A stretch of 64,000 nt of DNA from Glandiceps talaboti. Lineage: Eukaryota > Hemichordata > Enteropneusta > Spengelidae. The position numbers and the translations under genes are program-made. A model generated the notes under the pieces. The model made no database searches. It was not told where the DNA came from and saw only the letters and a program-made list of their open reading frames with translations. Positions within the stretch are counted from its first letter, which is position 1. Every line of letters starts with the position of its first letter. Of the stretch, positions 61,901-64,000 are shown one piece after another. Location: NCBI RefSeq assembly GCF_964340395.1, contig NC_135564.1:8530361-8594360 (forward strand). The letters are read 5' to 3'.

Positions 61901-64000
61901 ACCCCTCTTAAATTGAATATCAAGCAAAATGGAAAAAAAGGGAGGGGGGGGGGGGCATTTAGTCATTTAGGGTGAACTGCCTATTGACCAATTACATGTA
62001 CTATACAAATATACTTGCACACATGCCTTTTACCAAAATACCAACTTGATGAATTATTGGATAATGTAGATATATAATTCAAAGTGTACTTACCTTGTAA
62101 TTTTCTTTCATGTGAAATCCTTCAAATAGTGAATTTGTACAGTTTGTTGGCACATGTAAGAATGTTTGAAAGAATTGCATTCACTTGTTCAAATTGTTGT
62201 ACATAGAAAATTATAACAAACATCACTAAAATTAAAGTGAAGGTGAAAAAAAAAAGCTGTTGGCCTAGATAGTCTGTTAACACTCTTTACAGTACATTGC
62301 CCATGCCAAGGGTCACTAGCCTAATAATCACATCAATGCCTAATTTGTCGTACGTGCAATTTCCAAGCAGTATACAAATTTATATGACGGCCTGTACTGC
62401 CAGTAATGGTGGTAGACTTTGGCTGATTTGTATGTAGGTAACGGGGGCCCATATTATTCCAGTCTACGTATTTCATAACCAACCCTTTATTTCTTGAAAT
62501 TGAATCTGATTAAAAATTAAAAAACGACTAAACATCATGCAAGAATGATGAATGTTCATGTGACTCTAGGTTTATACTTATGGTGTAGTAATGAAAATTT
62601 CTTCTCATAGTCAAAAACAAAAAATTTCTTGGAAGCGTACATGTATCCCAAATTTTCATCAGCATTGTCAGGGGTGTATTATACTTATCATGTCTGGCAA
62701 AATGAGAAGCACAACTTCACTGATGTAAAGATGTACTGTAAAGCTGCAGGTCGAAAATTATGTTCATCTCTGACATTCAGGGTCTTACTAATAGATAAAT
62801 CAATGAATCATCGTATTCGTCATTTCTAGGGCATCCAGACATTTGGAAGTATGATTATGGATTGAACGTATCACCAACATGTACATGTACACACACTGGC
62901 ATGTACTTTGTTTTCCCTTTCCTGTATTTTAACCAACTGACTGATATATAATTTCTAAGGGGTTTGATGAGAAACAAAATTAAAATGAATATCCCTAATA
63001 CCTTTGGTCAATGTGAAAGTAGGATAATAATGTTTAATTATCCAAAAACATTACCAATTAATGTTAAGAGATTATTTCAATGGTAGTTTCTAACATGCTG
63101 AAAACAAATAACACATTTTGAGTTTATGAACAGAAATCAAAGAGCATAAACAATTAATGTGATCCCTGATCCGCATAAAATGCCTTGATTTTTCTAAACT
63201 GAAAACACCAGCATCAAATAAATGGGAGCTGTCATTACAGAGTTCAATCACTGATTAGTAGTTGCTGGTTTGATGTATACAGTAAATTCAATGTATAAAT
63301 AGACATGTTTTTGTTTGTCAGGAAACATATTACTTATTATCTTTCAACACAGAAATTGAATTTACAAATTGAAAATAAATCAGCCAACAGAATTCTCTCA
63401 TATGTGCTGCATATAAAGAAAGTGATGAATGAAACAGATAGTTCTTTTATTCTGCCGTTTTCTATCAGGTAAACAGAGAAAAGAATGGCACAGCTGGTGA
63501 TAGGGTGTTGTATACAGTTCAGAGTAAGGTCTCTGTTTGTGTCTACAGACATTACACACCTGTGTTTTACTTGATAAAAAAAATAAAGTGATTCATGATT
63601 GCATTTTCAAATGAAATGTGCATTATGTCAGGACGTACATTGAATTACTGCATCACAAAGTGGATGTTAGCAAGTCATTTATCATGCAATTGCGTTAAGG
63701 AAATCATATTCACAAACCTCTTACAGTCTTAGTCTCAGTTGAAAATAATATTGAAATCTGAACAAATGATGTATAGACAAAACAGTGTGTACAGTCAAAC
63801 ATACTCAATTAACACAATGTATATCATATTAATACTGTAATAATAATAAAGTGAATTTATATTTATAATGCACCTGTTCTCTGAGTCTGAAGAGCTCCAG
63901 TCTAAGACACAGAAATACATGTACTAACAAAATGAGTGGATACAGAGAAACAATTTGAAAACATGGAAGGATGTACATGTAGAGAGAACTTCACTTGAGA
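43647..64000 (+). CDS. SPAG16: Sperm-associated antigen 16 / PF20, incomplete at 3' end (gene span)
   Basis: SPAG16 (Chlamydomonas PF20) is a WD40 protein of the axonemal central pair apparatus, needed for motile cilia and flagella. The joined exons give about 592 codons (human 631). The N-terminus EGAYYLEQATI and DDSDEEFQYEEVP match human EGAYYLEQVTI and DDYEYEEIP. VVDDFVRNFLVKMGMNKTLDCFQTEW looks like a LisH-type dimerisation motif. A long coiled coil follows, with the hallmark ERDFHKMHHKRVVQEKNKL. From about residue 350 WD40 blades follow: GHTDWISDCDFHP, SGDRTVKIWD, SMDNTSKIWDL, GHADSVNSIKFLP, SSADKTLSLWDA, GHVHSVNNATF and others. Splice phases agree throughout. The end of the last blade and the stop codon were not found up to position 64,000. 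Confidence 0.96.
43948..44022 (+). CDS. SPAG16: SPAG16 exon 2
   Basis: 75 nt, phase 1 to 1. QATIADDSDEEFQYEEVPID then DDFAS, acidic as in human. Acceptor CTTCAG, donor GTAAGA. Confidence 0.93.
44313..44377 (+). CDS. SPAG16: SPAG16 exon 3
   Basis: 65 nt, phase 1 to 0. GDEDLDAAVRTIQEAAQDLQ then AS, aligned to human GEEDLAKAIQMAQEQA. Donor GTAAGT. Confidence 0.92.
44612..44665 (+). CDS. SPAG16: SPAG16 candidate cassette exon with (ACAGAT)n
   Basis: 54 nt, phase 0 to 0. Acceptor CCTTACCCAG, donor GAA|GTAAGTG. Reads DLHRNYTDTDTDTDTLGE; an in-frame hexanucleotide repeat encodes Thr-Asp. It fits the QATDTEILER position of human SPAG16 and can be skipped without a frameshift, so it may be constitutive, alternative or chance. 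Confidence 0.55.
45682..45806 (+). CDS. SPAG16: SPAG16 exon 4
   Basis: 125 nt, phase 0 to 2. VVDDFVRNFLVKMGMNKTLD then CFQTEW, matching human VIEDFLCNFLIKMGMTRTLD. LisH-like. Donor GTAAGT. Confidence 0.96.
45880..46036 (-). mobile_element. hAT-like MITE family C, in SPAG16 intron 4
   Basis: On the minus strand it begins CAGTGCCCTCTAATGATAGC and ends TTAGAGGGCATAATG, with GGGGAACACCAAATTTTGG inside. About 80% identical by eye to 53863-54035. The flanks TTAGTAGC and ATAGTAGA could be a decayed 8-bp target duplication. Confidence 0.75.
46249..46494 (+). CDS. SPAG16: SPAG16 exon 5
   Basis: 246 nt, phase 2 to 2. Coiled-coil region: NQHLDYQVKSLRKDVEKFK and ERDFHKMHHKRVVQEKNKL. The second is nearly invariant in the family. 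Donor GTAGGT. Confidence 0.97.
47608..47725 (+). CDS. SPAG16: SPAG16 exon 6
   Basis: 118 nt, phase 2 to 0. LKKHYSAYEPTLKQLKHKYE and MLSKLERDRAVGQ, the end of the coiled coil. Donor GTATGC. Confidence 0.96.
48261..48461 (+). CDS. SPAG16: SPAG16 exon 7
   Basis: 201 nt, phase 0 to 0. VVGLQSTLKNLESVGKD continues the heptads, then a linker rich in charged residues ending KERHPN. Donor GTGAGT. Confidence 0.93.
48976..49109 (+). CDS. SPAG16: SPAG16 exon 8
   Basis: 134 nt, phase 0 to 2. DSEFPMDTRVNPQLLLVKGP, like human DSEFPIDMQPNPNL, then FRLSNSIQAHTLAVS, the first strand of the propeller. Donor AA|GTAAGT. Confidence 0.94.
49574..49717 (+). CDS. SPAG16: SPAG16 exon 9
   Basis: 144 nt, phase 2 to 2. 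VALHPRKQILATVSDDHMWK and GEGHTDWISDCDFHP: WD40 blades. A TATG microsatellite begins about 35 nt after the donor GTATGT. Confidence 0.97.
49753..50088. repeat. TATG microsatellite in SPAG16 intron 9
   Basis: TATG with TACATG, TGTG and TAAATG variants, arranged as a higher-order repeat of about 85 bp (TATAAATGTATATGTATG recurs three times). Confidence 0.93.
50295..50395 (+). CDS. SPAG16: SPAG16 exon 10
   Basis: 101 nt, phase 2 to 1. SGAQLATSSGDRTVKIWDFS then ECVHTFTGHTHA. Donor GTTAGT. Confidence 0.97.
50721..50805 (+). CDS. SPAG16: SPAG16 exon 11
   Basis: 85 nt, phase 1 to 2. WGCTFHSCGDFLASCSMDNT then SKIWDLN. Donor GTATGA. Confidence 0.97.
50832..51105. mobile_element. Fold-back MITE family A in SPAG16 intron 11
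   Basis: Left end TTAAAGTGGCCATGTGGATG, right end CATCCATATGGCCACTTT, interior TACATTGCAAAAAG and GTTGTATGCACAATAACAAAC. About 274 bp, shorter than the 4132-4483 copy by internal deletions. Confidence 0.85.
51330..51456 (+). CDS. SPAG16: SPAG16 exon 12
   Basis: 127 nt, phase 2 to 0. CRFTLRGHADSVNSIKFLPY and TILTSSADKTLSLWDART, very close to human. Donor ACA|GTAAGT. Confidence 0.98.
51493..51737. repeat. Two overlapping perfect inverted repeats, SPAG16 intron 12
   Basis: Pair 1: 38-nt arms at 51493-51530 and 51659-51696. Pair 2: 31-nt arms at 51637-51667 and 51707-51737, including GAGGTGGTGCAACGTCAC. I found no mismatch in either pair. The arms share 51659-51667, so both hairpins cannot form fully at once. 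Confidence 0.93.
52315..52572 (+). CDS. SPAG16: SPAG16 exon 13 (last one visible)
   Basis: 258 nt, phase 0 to 0. GQTFYGHVHSVNNATFNLRG, SYGNIKLWDVRT, then PTNRVAFDPAGSVLAIAS and SIKMYEIASGQ. Donor GTATGT. The conserved final GHE...GGSDGTVRTW blade should follow in a later exon. Confidence 0.97.
52880..53080. repeat. TACA/TACG microsatellite
   Basis: TACA units with a TACG block at about 52995-53022 and terminal CACA. Tyr/Val/Cys and His/Thr frames are artefacts. Confidence 0.92.
53863..54035 (+). mobile_element. hAT-like MITE family C, best copy
   Basis: 173 bp from CAGTGTGCCCGCTAGTGAT to TTAGAGGGCACACTG, with terminal inverted repeats of about 15 bp. Flanks GTCATTAG and GTCATTAC agree at 7 of 8 bases if the left border is moved by one base. 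CAGTG ends and 8-bp duplications are typical of hAT transposons. No transposase frame. Confidence 0.78.
54835..55440. repeat. 50-bp minisatellite with homogeneous core
   Basis: GAAAAATGTT starts units at 55031, 55081, 55131, 55181, 55231 and 55281, exactly 50 bp apart. The first five are nearly identical and the sixth is diverged. Increasingly diverged units flank the core on both sides (from about 54835 and to about 55440). Confidence 0.93.
55860..56770. repeat. Old degenerate tandem array, 60-100 bp units
   Basis: About a dozen diverged copies of a unit with consensus parts ATAGCTGAAA, ATCTATGGTTAAAATGGGG and GCAATAAAAATAAAT, for example near 55885, 55969, 56107, 56175, 56333, 56395, 56489 and 56696. 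One copy holds a G run of about 15 bases (56047-56062). Confidence 0.8.
59220..60240. repeat. Old degenerate tandem array, GAATCATT-type units
   Basis: Recurrent words AGAATCATTxxCAATCA, TTGGAGAGAACATT, ATTGTCTAGA and CAATTxGTTCTGACAG (59267, 60026, and a weaker one at 60194). Spacing is irregular. Confidence 0.65.
61943..61956. repeat. G homopolymer
   Basis: GGGAGGGGGGGGGGGG run. Comparable runs lie at 47221-47234 (SPAG16 intron 5) and 40434-40443 (ORC2 intron 4). Confidence 0.85.

Larger units (their letters stand above)
52573..64000 (+). other. SPAG16: SPAG16 last visible intron (11.4 kb, open at the end)
   Basis: No exon able to complete the last WD40 blade was found on the plus strand, and no other gene on either strand. 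Contents: a TACA microsatellite, hAT-like MITE copy, 50-bp minisatellite and two degenerate tandem arrays. Human SPAG16 also has very large introns near its 3' end. Confidence 0.6.

Overview
This window is animal nuclear DNA: AT-rich, with compact exons, GT-AG introns, very many microsatellites, minisatellites and small fold-back elements, and no sign of operons, ribosome binding sites, rRNA, tRNA or CRISPR. The gene content (a ciliary axoneme gene, a replication-origin gene, a class A receptor) and the abundance of TACATGTA-type words suggest a marine invertebrate, possibly an ambulacrarian or other non-vertebrate. The species cannot be fixed from the sequence alone.

Layout. Positions 1-25,100 are mostly intergenic. 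The one gene supported there is an uninterrupted class A GPCR coding exon on the minus strand (9586-10839), with a 32-glutamine tract in intracellular loop 3. A decayed fragment of a related receptor lies at about 7245-7345. The rest of this part holds simple repeats, a 45-bp minisatellite in two blocks, a 219-bp tandem duplication and several dispersed repeat or MITE-like families.

Positions 25,136-42,960 carry a complete ORC2 gene on the minus strand. I reconstructed 13 coding exons with phases that agree at every junction: 1,704 nt, 567 codons plus stop. Intron 12 is 7.5 kb and repeat-rich.

Positions 43,647 to beyond the end carry SPAG16 (PF20) on the plus strand. I see 13 firm coding exons plus one candidate 54-nt cassette exon, together about 592 codons. 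The last exon or exons, which should complete the WD40 propeller, were not found before position 64,000. From 52,573 onward there is only intron-like DNA with degenerate tandem repeats.

The two genes are head to head, with 686 bp between their start codons. That space holds a perfect E2F-type word, an NRF1-like word and an RFX X-box-like word. Both start codons sit in the same 12-mer, CAAAATGGCGAC, which contains a YY1-like core. The layout fits a bidirectional promoter serving a cell-cycle gene and a cilium gene.

The most interesting observations are: the 3' end of ORC2 exon 10 with its 5' splice site tandemly triplicated; a fold-back MITE whose end lies 5 nt inside the ORC2 exon 5 splice donor; two overlapping perfect inverted repeats just after SPAG16 exon 12; and the shared promoter.
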